DNA of 64,000 nt from Trochalopteron elliotii (taxonomy: Eukaryota > Chordata > Aves > Passeriformes > Leiothrichidae): NCBI GenBank assembly GCA_024734555.1, contig JANPWX010000077.1, forward strand, positions 3,423,564 through 3,487,563, in the 5' to 3' direction. The first letter of the stretch is position 1. Every line of letters begins with the position of its first letter. Shown in pieces: positions 38,877 to 50,564 of this stretch. Under the pieces are notes generated by a model. It saw only the letters and a program-made list of their open reading frames with translations. It made no database searches and was not told the origin of the DNA. The position numbers and the translations under genes are program-made.

Positions 38877-39216
38877 TTTATGAAAACCATTGATGCTTAG
38901 TTAGAATTCCTATGTAAAATTGACCAAAAAATGAAGTGAAAGCTGTTCTGAGTAACTCTTTACTCTAAAAAAAGCAGTTAATTGCTTCCGGATATATTAG
39001 AGTTTATTGGTATTGTACAGATGTGTATAATCACTGCTTTTCCCTGTTTGAATAGCAGCCATCTGTTTGTCTTTGAATGATTGCGGCATTTAATAAATAC
39101 ACTTCTGTCTGTATCTGAGAAGTATTCACTCTTTCCCTGCGAGTGGAAGCAGGATGGCAAGACACAAAATGATTATCTATTAATACCAACTAATGAATAG
39201 AGCTATTGTAACTGGC

Positions 39217-39809
39217 TGTCTTGATTTTGATGAGATAGGTTTAGTTTTCTTCATAGTAGCTTACACAGGACTATGTTTTAGATTTGTGCTGAAAACAGTG
39301 CTGATGATACTCTGATCTTTTAGCTGTTGCTGAGCAGTGCTTGCTCACCATAAAGGGTTTTTCTGCTTCTTTTTCAGGCCTTCTAACTAGCAAGTAGGAT
39401 AAGGCTGCGTAAGAAGTTAGGCAGGGGACAGAACTGAGACTGCTGACCCCAACTGACCAAAGGAATATTCCACACACATGACATTGTACTCAACAGTAAA
39501 AGCTGGGAGAAAAAGGAGGAAGGAGTTAACATTAGCAGTTATGGCCTTTTTCTTTCTAGGTAGCTGACATAGATGATGAAATCCTGCTTTCCTGGAGATA
39601 ACTGCACATCTGCCTGCTGAGGCCGGTAGTGAATAAATTCCTTGTTTTCCTTTGCTGGTATGTGCAACTTTGTCTTTCTCTATTAAACCATCTCTATTTC
39701 AACCCATGTTTTTGCACTTTTACTCTTATAAATCTTTTCCCCATCCTTCTGTAACAGAGTGAGTGCATGGCTGTGTGTTGTTTACTGCCTACGAGGTTAA
39801 ACTATGACA
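39217..39809 (+). mobile_element. Solo ERV LTR (ERVL-like family 1, copy c), full length
   Basis: 593 bp from TGTCTTGATTTTGATGAG to GGTTAAACTATGACA, giving TGTC...GACA termini typical of the family. In between are TCATAGTAGCTTACACAG, GTTGCTGAGCAGTGCTTGC, GACAGAACTGAGACTGCTGA, ACTGACCAAAGGAATATTCC, ACATGACATTGTACTCAACA, an ATTAAA poly(A) signal at 39682-39687 and ATTTCAACCCATGTTTTTGC. The flanking sequences do not give a convincing 5-bp duplication, as expected for an old insertion. No internal retroviral sequence is attached. Confidence 0.9.
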
Positions 39810-40856
39810 ACACTGACTTAGACCAATCCAATATTTTTTGAAAGAGCTCCTATGATTCAGTAAACTCAACTGTGCTAAGTAGGTGTCAATCAATTATAGC
39901 ATTTATAGAAATTGCAGTTGAGATCCTTTCTCCTTTCACTTATATGAGATAATTTTCTAAGAACTACTTAGAGAATTGTAGCATTATCCTTGTGTTCTTA
40001 TTATTTAGCTCAGGGGAAAAAAAAAAGAGAGAGAGAAAAAGAAACTCAGTAATTTCACTCTTAAATGACCAGGAGTCTCAGGAGCCAGAATGTTACAATA
40101 ACTATGTTTTTATTGTCACTGACAATATTTCTTTTAATGTTGAATATCACTTCAGAAATATAAGTGAACTATAACCACAGAGAATATGCATGATTTTAAA
40201 TTAATTAAACAGCAGTTATTTAATCTTTAGATATTTTTACTCTGAAAGCTGAGTGTATAAGAATGAACTCTTTATGGTGCCTCTAAATTTCCAAATACAG
40301 GCATTGACAAGTATAAATCATATCAGTTACCAAACAACTACTTTTAAATTTTTGACAGTCGATAGGTGAACAGTGGAAGATTTCATTTAGATTAATTTTG
40401 AAATATGCAACACTCTGTAATAAATATCTCTAATTTTTTTGCACTTCATTAATAGTTACATCCAAATACAGAAAATTCATATTTCATTTTTGAAGGAATA
40501 TGCATAAGCTGAAGAGTATCAGGATGTATCTCATAATGTATGATGGACAGTTAATAATTTTATAGTTGATGCTTTCAAAGAGTTGCATTTAATTTTGGAC
40601 TTGTTTAGTATTATTAAGAACTACTGAATCAAACTCTTCTGAGCATCCTGTTGTGCTTTATGATATGAAAATCATGAAAATGTTAATTTATTTTGCTATG
40701 AAAAAGTCTGAGTTTTGAGGCCAGTCCTTTCTAAAATGAATTTATCTGTCAAGGAGACCACATGAAAAAGCAAGTAACAACTAATGTTAAATAAGACAGA
40801 GCTGCACAGATGGTTACATCTGCAAAGCTTATTAGTGGAAGCCTTTTGAGAGCATT
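39810..40856. other. AT-rich interval, nothing recognised
   Basis: No gene or repeat family identified. The frame at 39992-40174 starts in an A/G-rich tract and is treated as chance. Confidence 0.5.
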
Positions 40857-41250
40857 TCAGTCCCAGCCTTCCCCAGAGGCTTGGTTTTGAGGCTCAAGAA
40901 CAAAGTGGAACCAGCCCAGCCAGGGGTGGATCCCATCCAGCCAGTGGTGGTGGAAAGAGACTCTCAGGCAGAGGTGCAGGGTGGTCACAGCTGAAGTCCA
41001 CCCCCTGCCCTTGGACTCTGCTTTCAGCTGTGTGCAGCCCTGCCCTGCCTGGCCCTCCTGAGCCAGACCCCATAAGTGGCCTGACTTCTTGAACTGGCCT
41101 GCACAACCCTGGCCTCGTGGCACTCCGTGTATATGCCGGGGCTGTGTCTGAGCCGGTTCACCTCACTGGGTCTGATACTGATGCCTTAGCTCCAAGCACC
41201 TCAGCTCTTCCTGAAAATGTGCAGATTGAAAATTTATGCCCATCTGTGCT
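40857..41250. other. G+C-rich island of unknown origin
   Basis: The sequence from TCCCAGCCTTCCCCAGAGGC to about 41150 is markedly G+C-rich compared with its flanks. Overlapping frames are open on both strands (40857-41123 -, 40894-41106 -, 41117-41449 +), with no known domain. No CR1 or LTR landmark is recognised. It may be a decayed transposon of a family I do not know. Confidence 0.45.
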
Positions 41251-42011
41251 CCACATGTGCAAAACAACTTTCATAAATATTTGCAGTTTTTCAAAGACTG
41301 TACTTCAGACATGTCTAAGCCTTTCAGATAAGACAGCTGGTCCTGGTTTTACTTTTTCTCATATTTCATCACAAAATTCATCCAATAATTTTAACCAGAA
41401 TCTCTATAAGGGTGATAAAAATTACATACTGTTTGACCTTGTTCCATGAACCCTCATACTAGATACATCTTGCCTAACTTGAGGCACATCACTAACAGAT
41501 ACTTCATCTAAGTTTTTAATGGAGGAATATAGGTTCTTTCAGGGAAAGGTTCAGCTGTTCTGAAGATGTTAATTCCTGTCCTGAGGTGGCTATTTTGCCA
41601 TGTGAACTGTCTGTTCTGAATAAGACAATGTCTTAAATTAGACATCTTAGTGCCTAGAGATATGTCTTGGTCTTTCCTTTGAGGACAAGATAGGTGTTAT
41701 GAGAATTTGCAAGTGATTGTGAGTTAAAAGAATTCAAAATGTAAATCCTTTTTGAAATATAACTGCATTATCAATCTCTTTTTTTCCTAAAGAAGAAATT
41801 AATCATTTATTTGAAAGAGCACATACCTGAATTTTTGTGCATATTGAGAATGCATTAAGATCTTATACTCAAGCTACATATGACTTTTTTAAAAGTGACG
41901 GAATTAATTAATAACATACCTAATAATAATAGTTGTATTCCTAAAAAACCCAAACCCGCAAAACTCACAACTGTTAAAGATGATCCAGACTAAATTTGAA
42001 TGTATAAATAT
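41251..42011. other. AT-rich interval, nothing recognised
   Basis: No gene or repeat family identified. Confidence 0.5.
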
Positions 42012-42710
42012 CTCATTGTCCTAGGCTGACTATGTATCCCCAAATCGTCTGTTCTGTGTTCTGTACCTTTAAGACTGGTTCTGAGAGTGAGCAGAAAAAG
42101 AAGAAGCGCGCAGTTTGTTTTGAGAAACAAACTCACTCCTCAGAATCTGCTCTCGTCCTTAGGACTGTGTGGTTTCTTTTTTTTTTTCTTTTTTTTTTTT
42201 CCTTCGTCAGATACACGGAGGGCAGCCAGAGAGAGTTTTTTTTCTTTTCTCCTCTTGTTAGTCTAGCTAGCTGAGGCAAAGAAGCTTTCCTGGACTGTTT
42301 TTTTTTATTATTTTATTTTTCTTTGAGACTGTTTAAATCTGCTCAGGACTGAAAAACCCAGAGGAGCACCGAAATCTTACACCCGTGGCCCACCGGGCCA
42401 GGGCTCGGCATTTTCCAGCACTGAAGAGACTGATAAACAGACTCCTGACACGGACTCTCAGTTTTGCCATCTCTCTTCGGAGCAGCGAGAAGTTTTATTG
42501 TTTCATATTATTATTATTGTTATTATTATTATTCATTCTTTATGCTTGTGAGCATTTTGTTTGTTAAATAAATAAGGCTTTTTTTCCACTCTATCTCTGA
42601 AGGAATTATTTCCCCGAACCGGCTGGGGGGAGGGGCTGTTTGGATTTGCTTTTCAGAAGAACCCCATTCGGAGATTTCCTCCCAAATTTACCCTAAAGCA
42701 AGACACTCAT
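42012..42710 (+). mobile_element. Solo ERV LTR with perfect 5-bp target-site duplication
   Basis: The LTR is 42017-42705 (689 bp), from TGTCCTAGGCTGAC to CCCTAAAGCAAGACA. The flanking pentamer CTCAT is identical on both sides (42012-42016 and 42706-42710). The outer ends form a short near-perfect inverted repeat (TGTCCT / AAGACA). An AATAAA poly(A) signal lies at 42567-42572, followed by CGAACCGGCTGGGGGGAGGG near 42616. The LTR keeps CpG sites (e.g. GAAGCGCGCAG near 42103, CACCGGGCCAGG near 42392), T-runs near 42178-42201, and an ATT repeat at 42509-42533. A five-base duplication fits ERVL-class integration. Retained CpGs and clean ends suggest a fairly recent insertion. It is a solo LTR with no genes. 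Confidence 0.95.
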
Positions 42711-45700
42711 TTAAAGAAGAAAAAAATTGAAAATGATAAAACAATTAATTCTTATAAAATTTCAGGTTCATTGTGACCTAAGAAGTATATGAGGACATCA
42801 CTAAACATAAATGCTGATACAATGTAAAACCGATTGTTGTTAAAACATGTATTCCTTGCAATCTTAAATAGTTCTTGAAATAATTGTGAGAGCATTTTCA
42901 TTCTTTAACAAATTTATGCTTTTAAAATGTATACATCTAACTGAAATGTTTTGTCAGTTGTGCGATAACTGCAACCATTCTTTCCTGGATGTCTTTTTAT
43001 TCTTTAAATTACTGATATTTTTCTCAATTCAATTTTTTCTCAATTAACTTTAGGTTTGGGAATAATTTCATTTAATAGCTAGGCATTCTGAGGAGTAAAA
43101 ATTCTCCTCAAGTTTCCTAAATGTAAGAAAAACTTCATGCAAAATCCATTTATTGATAAAATACATGAGCCACCACATGATTAGCCAGTTGTACATATTG
43201 CCTGCTCTACTATGCCCTGCTGGCTGTTAGTCTTGTTTCTAAGGAAAGGGTTTATTGGGGAGTTTATTTTTCATTTTGTATTTTGCTCTTTGTTTGGTTT
43301 TTTTTCTTGTGGTGGGCATATTTGTGTGTGTTTTTTTTTTTTTTTTTTTTGAAAACAGATCAGACACCAAAGGCTGGTCATGACCTTTGTTTTATTGTGT
43401 TTGTTCTCAATTTAGACTTATAAAATAGAACAGTTACGTGAATTGAAGGACAGAAAACATTTCACATTAGAGCTGGCTGGATATTGGCTGGCTGTGAATG
43501 TGAGGGTTACCTTAATAGCATGGTGGGGAGTAGTTTTTGATAATTACTTTGGTTGATATTGATTTATCGTGCATATGTATACAAAGTTTTACCCCTTTGT
43601 CTAAGACAGGAGCCTAAAAGAAATGGAGAATTATATATTTTATTATCAGTCTTCAGGTACGGGTTTAATGTGTGCTATGGGGGACTCTGCACAACTCCTT
43701 CAAGTAACGATATGGGTAGCTGTAGCTGTAGATATAAATGGAATACAGAGATTAACACACACACACAGAGGGAAAAAAAATAAAAGAAAGAAAAAGAGAA
43801 AGCTTTCTCATGCTAATAGGATGTTTGTGTTCTGGTCCCTCTTGGAAGCCTTACCTTTTCTAAGGCTCTCAGCAGTGACTTCCAGCAGGATTCTCATTAA
43901 TATAAATTCCAGTGTGCTTGCAGGGCTTTAAATCACATTTGTTAATGCACACGTTGCTCTGCATGTGAATTTTGTGGGATCAAACCCAAGGAGCAATTAT
44001 GATGATAGATGTAAATACTAGCATGTGTGGAGGCCATTAATTAACTGTGTAGCTGTTTTACTACAAATGCTTCTTATCACATGGATTTTTATGCTTTTCT
44101 CTCTCATGTCTTCTGAACTAGCAGCCTGCTATTTATGAAATTTGAAAAAAAGACAAAAAATCTAAAAGAAATTAACTCTTTGTATATTTTGTGACAATAA
44201 GAATGCAGACAGAGAAGGTAAATGCCAGTAACAGTCTCACTGAGAGAAAGTATTTTAGATTCCACTTTGCAGGGCAACACACATACAAGATAAGAACTAC
44301 ATAAAAATACTTCATCTTGGCTTGCTCTATGATAAAATTTACAATAATTAAACAGATTCAGAATAATGAGAAAAAAGCCTCCGTTAATTTGATTGCTTTC
44401 AGGAAAAATGTTAACACCAGTGTGTATGATGTAGATGTATAGTCTGAACATATGTATATAAAGTTGACAGAAAAATAAAACGCTCCTACAGATCGTGATC
44501 TGTCATGCTGGTCTTTGAAAAGGGTTACTATTTTTTTATAGGTTTGATTTGAATTCTATCCATCTAAGTGAACTCAGCAGAGAGACTTAATTTTCTTTCA
44601 ACATAAACATACGGAGTAGCCATGCATTACATTTATACGGTCCAATATGTCAAGATGCCTTACGCACATATGGTGTTTAAGCATATCAACTGTCCTTTAT
44701 ATGGCTGTACTTTTAGATCATGGAGCATCTCAAGAAATAGAATCCACTAAATGCATAAGAAAAAGGCTTATTCTAGCTTTAAATAGATAATAACATAGCA
44801 TAGGTGAGCCTATATAGCTTCAACATATAGCTTTTTTACTTGAGGGCATGGCAAAATTTGTTCTTTAACTTCTTCAGCACAGGATGGTTCTGCTAGAAAG
44901 TCTTTTTTTCCTATTGAAATACTGTATTTTTTGATGGTTGTAATCACTCAACCTATAAGCCATGTTTTCTCTTACACTTTTCAGTCACACTCTCTGAGAA
45001 AGAGTGGATGTATCATTAAAAAGATACAGCTTATGGATGTTTCATGAGGTATACTCCTTAAGTTCTACAGGGGAAAAAAATCCTGAAACAAAACAATCCA
45101 GTGTTCAAACTGTACTTGTTAGAATTATAATCTAATTGGTTTCATTTCTTTGATTACCTTTCTATAGTATTTATTTAGATTCTAGTTCATGGTTGATGTG
45201 TTCTCAGGCCATCTGAGATAGGTCAGCCAAAGATGTCATGAATCTACCTTAATTACACATAGTAGTCTGCTTTGTATAACTTAGTCTCTCACAGAATCAT
45301 ATTCGATAAAGCACATACTGTAGACAAAAGTATTACTGTGACAAGATTGCACTACTTGTTGACAGGTCAAAAGTGAGACATAGACATTGTCAAAATAGAT
45401 AACAAGTAACCCCATCCCACACGCTTCACTTTCCTCCAGTTTTCTGCAGAATTTTGTTAGAGTCTTAACACTTATTTTTGTCTTCCTTGTATCTGGCTCA
45501 ATCAATTTGGTTACTCTTTTCTTAGTTATTGATTCTGACTGGGCAGGTTTTTTGAAGATGCACTGCAGTTGTCTAAGTCTTCTGTTTCAGAAAGTTTGTG
45601 CCTCAAATATCTTTACTAATTAAACAGACTTAAGTGGTAAAGGTATGCTAATAATGGAGTTGCACTGTATATAGCTTCACTTATATCTGAGCCTTTATGA

Positions 45701-46787
45701 GCAGTGAAAATTTAGCTGTTAGATATGGAAGGATGCAATTAATTGTAACACAAAAGATGATTTCAAAAATGGTTCAACTGAAAGATTTCTAAAATTTCCA
45801 TATATCTTTCCTGGCTATAAGGATGACTAAGCATTAGTAGCTCAGACATAGGTCTATTTTGAAGATGCCTAGAATCAGATTAAGTGATGTTCATTTCCAA
45901 TATTGATTTAATGACTGTGTAGGAATTCATCTGTTGCTTAATTTTCAGTATTAATTAATTAATCAACTAAAATTTTATTTTTATTATTTTAATTATTTTA
46001 ATTTTGCCAATATTCACACAAAGTGTCATATGCCTGCCCAGACAAGTGAGCATAGGGTTAACAGAATGATATTTGCCTTATGAATTTAAGTTTTATGATT
46101 AAAGCATTTATTTTGGATGTTGGAAGACTTGACTTCTGGTGTAAAATATTCAGGAAATAAAACTCTCAGCCTAGAGAGAATAAAACTGTCATGGCCCACA
46201 TTTTGGGAATGTGATCTCTTGACTAGAGGTCAAGGTATAGAGGTTATAAGGTATTCAGATAAAAAGGAAAGAGATTCACTGCAGCCAAGAATCCAGGTCC
46301 CGCTTTTGTCTTAATACTAGTTTAGTGCATTCCCTTTAAAACTTTAAATATTCTGTAAAATCTGTCTGCATTATATATCTTCTTGCTCAAAGTGCAGAGT
46401 GTACCCATACTAACACCAAGCCCAGCCTCCCTACCCACCCAAGCACAAAGTACACACTGCAACAGGTACACGCTGTTCCTGCTCTGTAGCCCTTGAGGAC
46501 TGGTGTCCTCACCATCTAAGAGACGTTTCAAAATCACTGTGTTACTCCTCCTGAGGCTGTGTTGTGGTCAGCCAGGAGTGCAAGAAGCAGAAAGCAGAAA
46601 GGCAGAGTCTGATTCGTGCAGTTTGAGCAGTCAGGTGAGAAAGAGTGACATCTGGGATGAGACATAAGAATCTAATTCATGCAACTAATTTTGTTTCATT
46701 TTATTATATTTTTCATACAACACTGCTGCAAAATTTTATGGTTAGAACCATATCTGGACTTCTTCTAAGTTCCATTCCAGCAGATGC
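42711..46787. other. 4.1-kb AT-rich interval, nothing recognised
   Basis: It contains a 20-T run (43331-43350), a short CA repeat near 43757, a quadruplex-capable C-rich tract (46421-46440) and a slightly G+C-richer stretch at 46410-46620. The 115-codon frame at 44104-44451 (-) and the 102-codon frame at 43623-43931 (+) have no recognisable domain. Confidence 0.5.
43331..43350 (+). repeat. Poly-T run, 20 bases
   Basis: An uninterrupted T20 after a short TGTGTG stretch. No retrotransposon body could be recognised beside it. Confidence 0.95.
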
Positions 46788-47345
46788 TGTTGTCAGGACT
46801 TAAAGAAGGCAATAAGTTGTCTCAAACACTGACAAAGGAGGAGGTTCCCACAAGATAAGCTAACTTAACACAGGCACAGATGGCGAAAAGGAAGGTGTTA
46901 ATTTCAGGCCTACAGGGAGGTGAAAGGTTTGGAATTAGCACACCAGACAAGATTCCACTGTGCAGACTGTGGGAAAAGCACAGATGCAACTATAGGAAGA
47001 TGCCAAGCCTGGTGAAGCAGATCTGGGTAACCTATTCAGACAAAAATGCCCACCATGGCAAACTGTGAGAAAGGAAGCAACTGCTTACTCACATGCCATC
47101 CCAAGTTGTGGGAATAACATGTATGGCTCTGGATGTCTGGGACTTGGACTGTACAGTAGTGTATCCTCCAGAAGAGCACTCTGGAGACCCACACCACAGA
47201 GAAGATCACAAGAAGAAGGGTACCCACGGGATGGTGACTATAATTCTCTCTCTTTCTCTGGTCCTGTCTCTCTCCCTCTCATATTTACTGTTAAATAAAA
47301 TGCACACTGTTCGCTTTGGCATATGGTCATATTTGCACCTTAATT
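46788..47345 (+). mobile_element. Probable ERV LTR, edges uncertain
   Basis: The block begins TGTTGTCAGGACTTAAAG, is richer in G+C than its flanks, and ends shortly after an AATAAA poly(A) signal (47294-47299) preceded by a T/C-rich tract (CTCTCTCTTTCTCTGG). This layout resembles a short ERV LTR in sense orientation. I could not fix the right edge or find a target-site duplication. The frames at 46880-47068 and 47093-47416 have no domain. Confidence 0.5.
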
Positions 47346-48046
47346 TGGGCAGAGGCATTTTTAATAACTGGACTGTAATATTATTTCAGAAGGGTGAATA
47401 TAAGAGCCGCTTTTAAAAGATATTTTAGAAAAAGATACAACTTTTCTCTTTTGAGCAATAATTTTCAGATAACTGCTAAAGATAAACACAATCTAACTTT
47501 CTAGAAGTGCTTAGCTTTTAAAATAAGCAATCTATTGCATGGTCAGCAGAGAAGCAGTGCCCAAAATCAGTGTACTTAATTTCTCTTTTGAGGTGGTTAT
47601 GACTCTACATAAATATCAAGCTTCACTGAACTGGAGTTCTGTTGTTCTTTACTGATTTTATGTTGACATATACACTTGACTTTGAAGAAAAAAATATTTT
47701 ATTTTGTCCTAGACAACTAAAAATTACTTTCTTACAAGTGTAAAATATGCAGTAAGTCAAATACAAAATACTCTGGGTTTTTTGTGGGTTTTTTTGTTTG
47801 TTTTTTTTGTTTTTTTGGTTTTTTTTTTTTTGTTTGGTTGTTTTGTTTTGTTTTGTTTTCCTGTAAATGTGTGGGTTTTGGTTGTTGTTTGGGTTTTTGT
47901 GGGTTTGTTTATTTTTTTTTTTTTAATTTGACTTGTTGAAAGAATAGGAAAATATATATTGAATTTTCATTGAGATATTTCATATGTTGATATGTTCCAT
48001 TCTGGGTCCAAATGTTGATGAACTTCAGCAATGTCCTTAAGCAGTG
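47346..48046. other. AT-rich interval with T/G tract
   Basis: Nothing recognised apart from the low-complexity tract at 47776-47933. Confidence 0.5.
47776..47933 (+). repeat. T/G-rich low-complexity tract
   Basis: Long T-runs broken by GGG, GTTT and GTTTT words. No body of a transposon is attached on either side that I can recognise. Confidence 0.9.
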
Positions 48047-48309
48047 ACAATCACTGAATCATGTTACGGTTGGAGTTGGAAGGAAACTCTTGAAGTTACC
48101 TGCTCCTCCCACCCTGCTCAAGCTGACTGCCCAGATTCACGTCCAAACAACTTTAGAGCATCTTCAAGGAGGTAGATTCTACAACCTCTCTGGACATCCT
48201 ATGGCAGGGCTCAGTCATCTTTTTCAGTATAAAACTGTTTCCTGGTGTTCAAAGGGAACTTCCTATGTTCAGTTTGTGCTACTGAAGAGAGCATGGCTCT
48301 ATCCTCTTT
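48047..48309 (-). mobile_element. CR1 LINE 3' tail, minus strand (first of two abutting)
   Basis: The 3' end lies at the left, where AATCACTGAATCATGTTACG is the complement of the degenerate CR1 terminal repeat. The body matches the CR1 3' region: GGTTGGAGTTGGAAGGAAAC, AACTTTAGAGCATCTTCAAG, TACAACCTCTCTGGACATCC. Its 5' end directly abuts the 3' end of the next CR1, on the same strand. Confidence 0.85.
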
Positions 48310-49985
48310 CATAGTATCATGGAATAGTTTGTATTGGAGGAGACTTTTAAAGTCATCTAGTTCATCCCTGCAGGTTTATATGGGTCTACTTCTTGTGCTT
48401 GTCCAGGTCTCTCTTGATGGCATAGTGCCCCTCAGATGTGACAACCACACCAGTCAGCTTAATGGCCTCTGCAAACTAAAAAAAGAATTCACTCAATCCT
48501 ACTGTATACTTGATGAAGGTATTAAAGAGAATTAGTCCCAATATTGGCCTCTGAGGAACACTACTTTTTACTGATGCTCATGTTGGCATTGAGCCATTGA
48601 CCATTTCTGTCTGAATGTGACATCCATTATTCTTCCCTTGTCCACTGATATAGTCACACCATCATAGAAGGTCACTAGGTTGGTCAGGCAGGACTAGGCC
48701 TTGGTGAAGCCATACTGGCTGTCTCAAATCACCTCCCTGTCCACCATATGCCATAGTCTAGCCTCTAGGAGAATATGTTTCACAATCTTTCCAGATACAG
48801 ACCTGAGGCTCACAGGTCGGTCATTCTCAGGGTCCTCCTTTCTATCCTTTTTAAAAATGGGTGCAATAATTCCCTTTTTCCAGTCACTGGGGACTTCATC
48901 TGACAGTCACGACTTTTGAAATGTCATGGAGAGCATCTTGACAATTACTGAAGCCTCAGAATTCTGGGATGCCTTCCATCAGGTCCCATTGACTTATGCA
49001 TGTTTAGGTTCACCAGGTCATCACAAACCTGATCTTTCCTTACAGTGGAAGGGACTTTGCTCTCCCAGTCCCTCACTTACAGTCCATCTGCTGAAGCAGT
49101 GTGAGAAGCAAGGCTGCCAGTGAAGAGTGAGGCAAAAAAATATTCTTGAGTACCTCAGCATTCTCCTTGTTCTCTGTATCAGTTTGCCTGTATGGCTCAC
49201 TGATGAGGGTTTCTTTAACCTTTCTTTTCTGACTGACATTTCTATAGAAGACCTTCCTGTTAGTCTTTGCATATCTTAATAAATTCAGCTCCAGGTGCTC
49301 CTTGGCCTTCTTAATCTCATTCTTACAAAACCAGACAGAATCCCTATACTCTTCCTGGGACACCTGTCCCTGCTTCCAGTGCCTGTGCATTTCCTTCTTT
49401 CCTCTTAGTTCGACAAGAAGGTCTTGGCTCATCCATGCCAGACTCTTGCCTTCCTTTCATGATTTCGTACACCTGAGAACTGAAAGTTCCTTTCCCATAT
49501 GAAAAGTATCCTTAAAGGTCTTCCAGCTCTGTCCTGCTCCCTTGTCTTTGAGGGCAGTTTCGCAAGGGGTCCTATTGAGTAACTCCTTGAACAGGTGCAA
49601 TTTTCTTTCCCAATATCCAAGGTCCTGACATTAGTCTGTGCCTGATGCATAATCCTTAGGATTGTAAACTCCACCAGTGCATCACCACCACAGCTCAGGC
49701 TGCCTGCAGTCTTCATGTCACTTGATTAAGTCACTTGCAGTGTAGCTGGAGCAAGAAGGTTTTTTCAATCTGTTCCCTTTGACTGGGTGGCCTGTAGTAG
49801 ACATCAGTCACAAGGTTCCTTTTGTTGCCTCAGACTCTGGTTCTCACCCAGAATGTTTAGCTCATGTGAAATAGTCATCATGCTCACCACTATTCTTCAG
49901 AGACAAATCCTCATACTCTATCCAATTCTTGATGTCTTTAACATGTGTTTAATACTTAAATGAAGATTTATTCCGAGGTTAAAAG
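48310..49985 (-). mobile_element. CR1 LINE, internally deleted, minus strand
   Basis: About 1.7 kb of CR1 with its 3' end at 48310 (ATAGTATCATGGAATAGTTT, complement of the terminal repeat) and its 5' side near 49985. Read on minus, it runs from the endonuclease domain (a VYYRPPSQREQ-like motif near 49790), through the ALVEFTILR / VRTLDIGKEN region, the linker, and reverse-transcriptase fingers and palm. The thumb and ORF2 C-terminus are missing, so the palm region joins nearly directly to the 3' terminus. It is 5'-truncated and dead. Confidence 0.92.
48490..49985 (-). pseudogene. CR1 ORF2 remnant (endonuclease-reverse transcriptase)
   Basis: The CR1 ORF2 product nicks target DNA and reverse-transcribes CR1 RNA. 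Here, minus-strand motifs in order are VYYRPP (endonuclease, ~49790), DALVEFTILR and VRTLDIGKEN (49429-49716), LLVELRGKKEMHRHWKQGQV with LELNLLRYAKTNRKVFYRNV (linker, 49073-49432), [20 protein letters not shown] and SQYGFTKA (fingers, ~48700-48830), and a decayed VPQ..ILGLILFNTFI (palm, ~48530). A frame shift near 49430 splits endonuclease tail from linker. A deletion of roughly 60 codons separates the GRIMDV segment from the palm, and the catalytic FADD box is unreadable. Stops are present within the fingers. No activity is possible. Confidence 0.9.
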
Positions 49986-50257
49986 TGAGTATTTATGATA
50001 AACAAGCTTATAAAAAAAACCCTGAAGTTCTAAGTATACACTGCAGCATAGAATTGCACTTCCTCAAGGAGAGATTTTAAGAGGAATAAGAAATTTTCAT
50101 CTGAGAATTAAGAATAATATTTTTAAGAAGCTTTTTGAAAAGAAACAATTCTTTAACATACTTTTCTTTCAATATACTTTTGTTTCTCCTTCATAAGTAT
50201 GTTTATCACAAAATTACATTTGCTAACACTTTTAATATAGTTACATATATATTCATA
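49986..50257. other. AT-rich spacer
   Basis: Nothing recognised between the CR1 and the next LTR. Confidence 0.45.
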
Positions 50258-50564
50258 TGTTGTGGAGCACAGTGAGTTAAGCAACATGAGCAGCATGGCT
50301 GATTCGTTAAAGCTTGTACAGCAATAACCTTGAAGCTGATCAGACGGCATGAGCCAAGCCCAGGAAGAATCATCATCACATCCTGTTCATGTATGCAGTG
50401 TAACCACACCACCCTCTGCTCACCAGGCAAGCACAGTAACATGTAACCAGTAACCATTAAGTAGTGCATCTTATTGCAGCTTTGGAAAGTATAAAAAGAA
50501 GCACTCAAAACCAATAAAGGTCTTTGCATTAACACTGCAGACTCTGTGCCTTATTCCGACGTCA
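50258..50564 (+). mobile_element. Short solo ERV LTR, ERVK-like
   Basis: 307 bp from TGTTGTGGAGCACAGTGAG to TTATTCCGACGTCA. It has a TATAAAAA TATA box at 50490-50497 and an AATAAA poly(A) signal at 50513-50518, so the U3 is about 250 bp and R/U5 is very short. The flanking hexamers TTCATA (50252-50257) and TTTATA (50565-50570) agree at 5 of 6 positions. A six-base duplication and a short LTR both fit the ERVK / alpha- or betaretrovirus-like class. The minus-strand frame 50206-50535 (109 codons) lies across the LTR and has no domain. Confidence 0.85.

Larger units (their letters stand above)
33131..39216. other. 6.1-kb AT-rich interval, no confirmed gene
   Basis: No transposon recognised. The 114-codon frame at 33160-33504 (+) starts with an A-rich lysine tract and has no domain. 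A small CpG-containing island at 34284-34319 is flanked by splice-like signals on the minus strand (see findings). A G/T-rich tract lies at 36782-36900 and a perfect hairpin at 38847-38876. Confidence 0.5.

Noticed and set aside
44104..44451. 115-codon minus-strand frame
   Set aside because: Phe/Ile/Tyr-rich composition typical of AT-rich chance frames, with no recognisable motif.
44488..44503. Palindrome ACAGATC-GT-GATCTGT
   Set aside because: Seven-base arms are too short to mean much alone in 64 kb.
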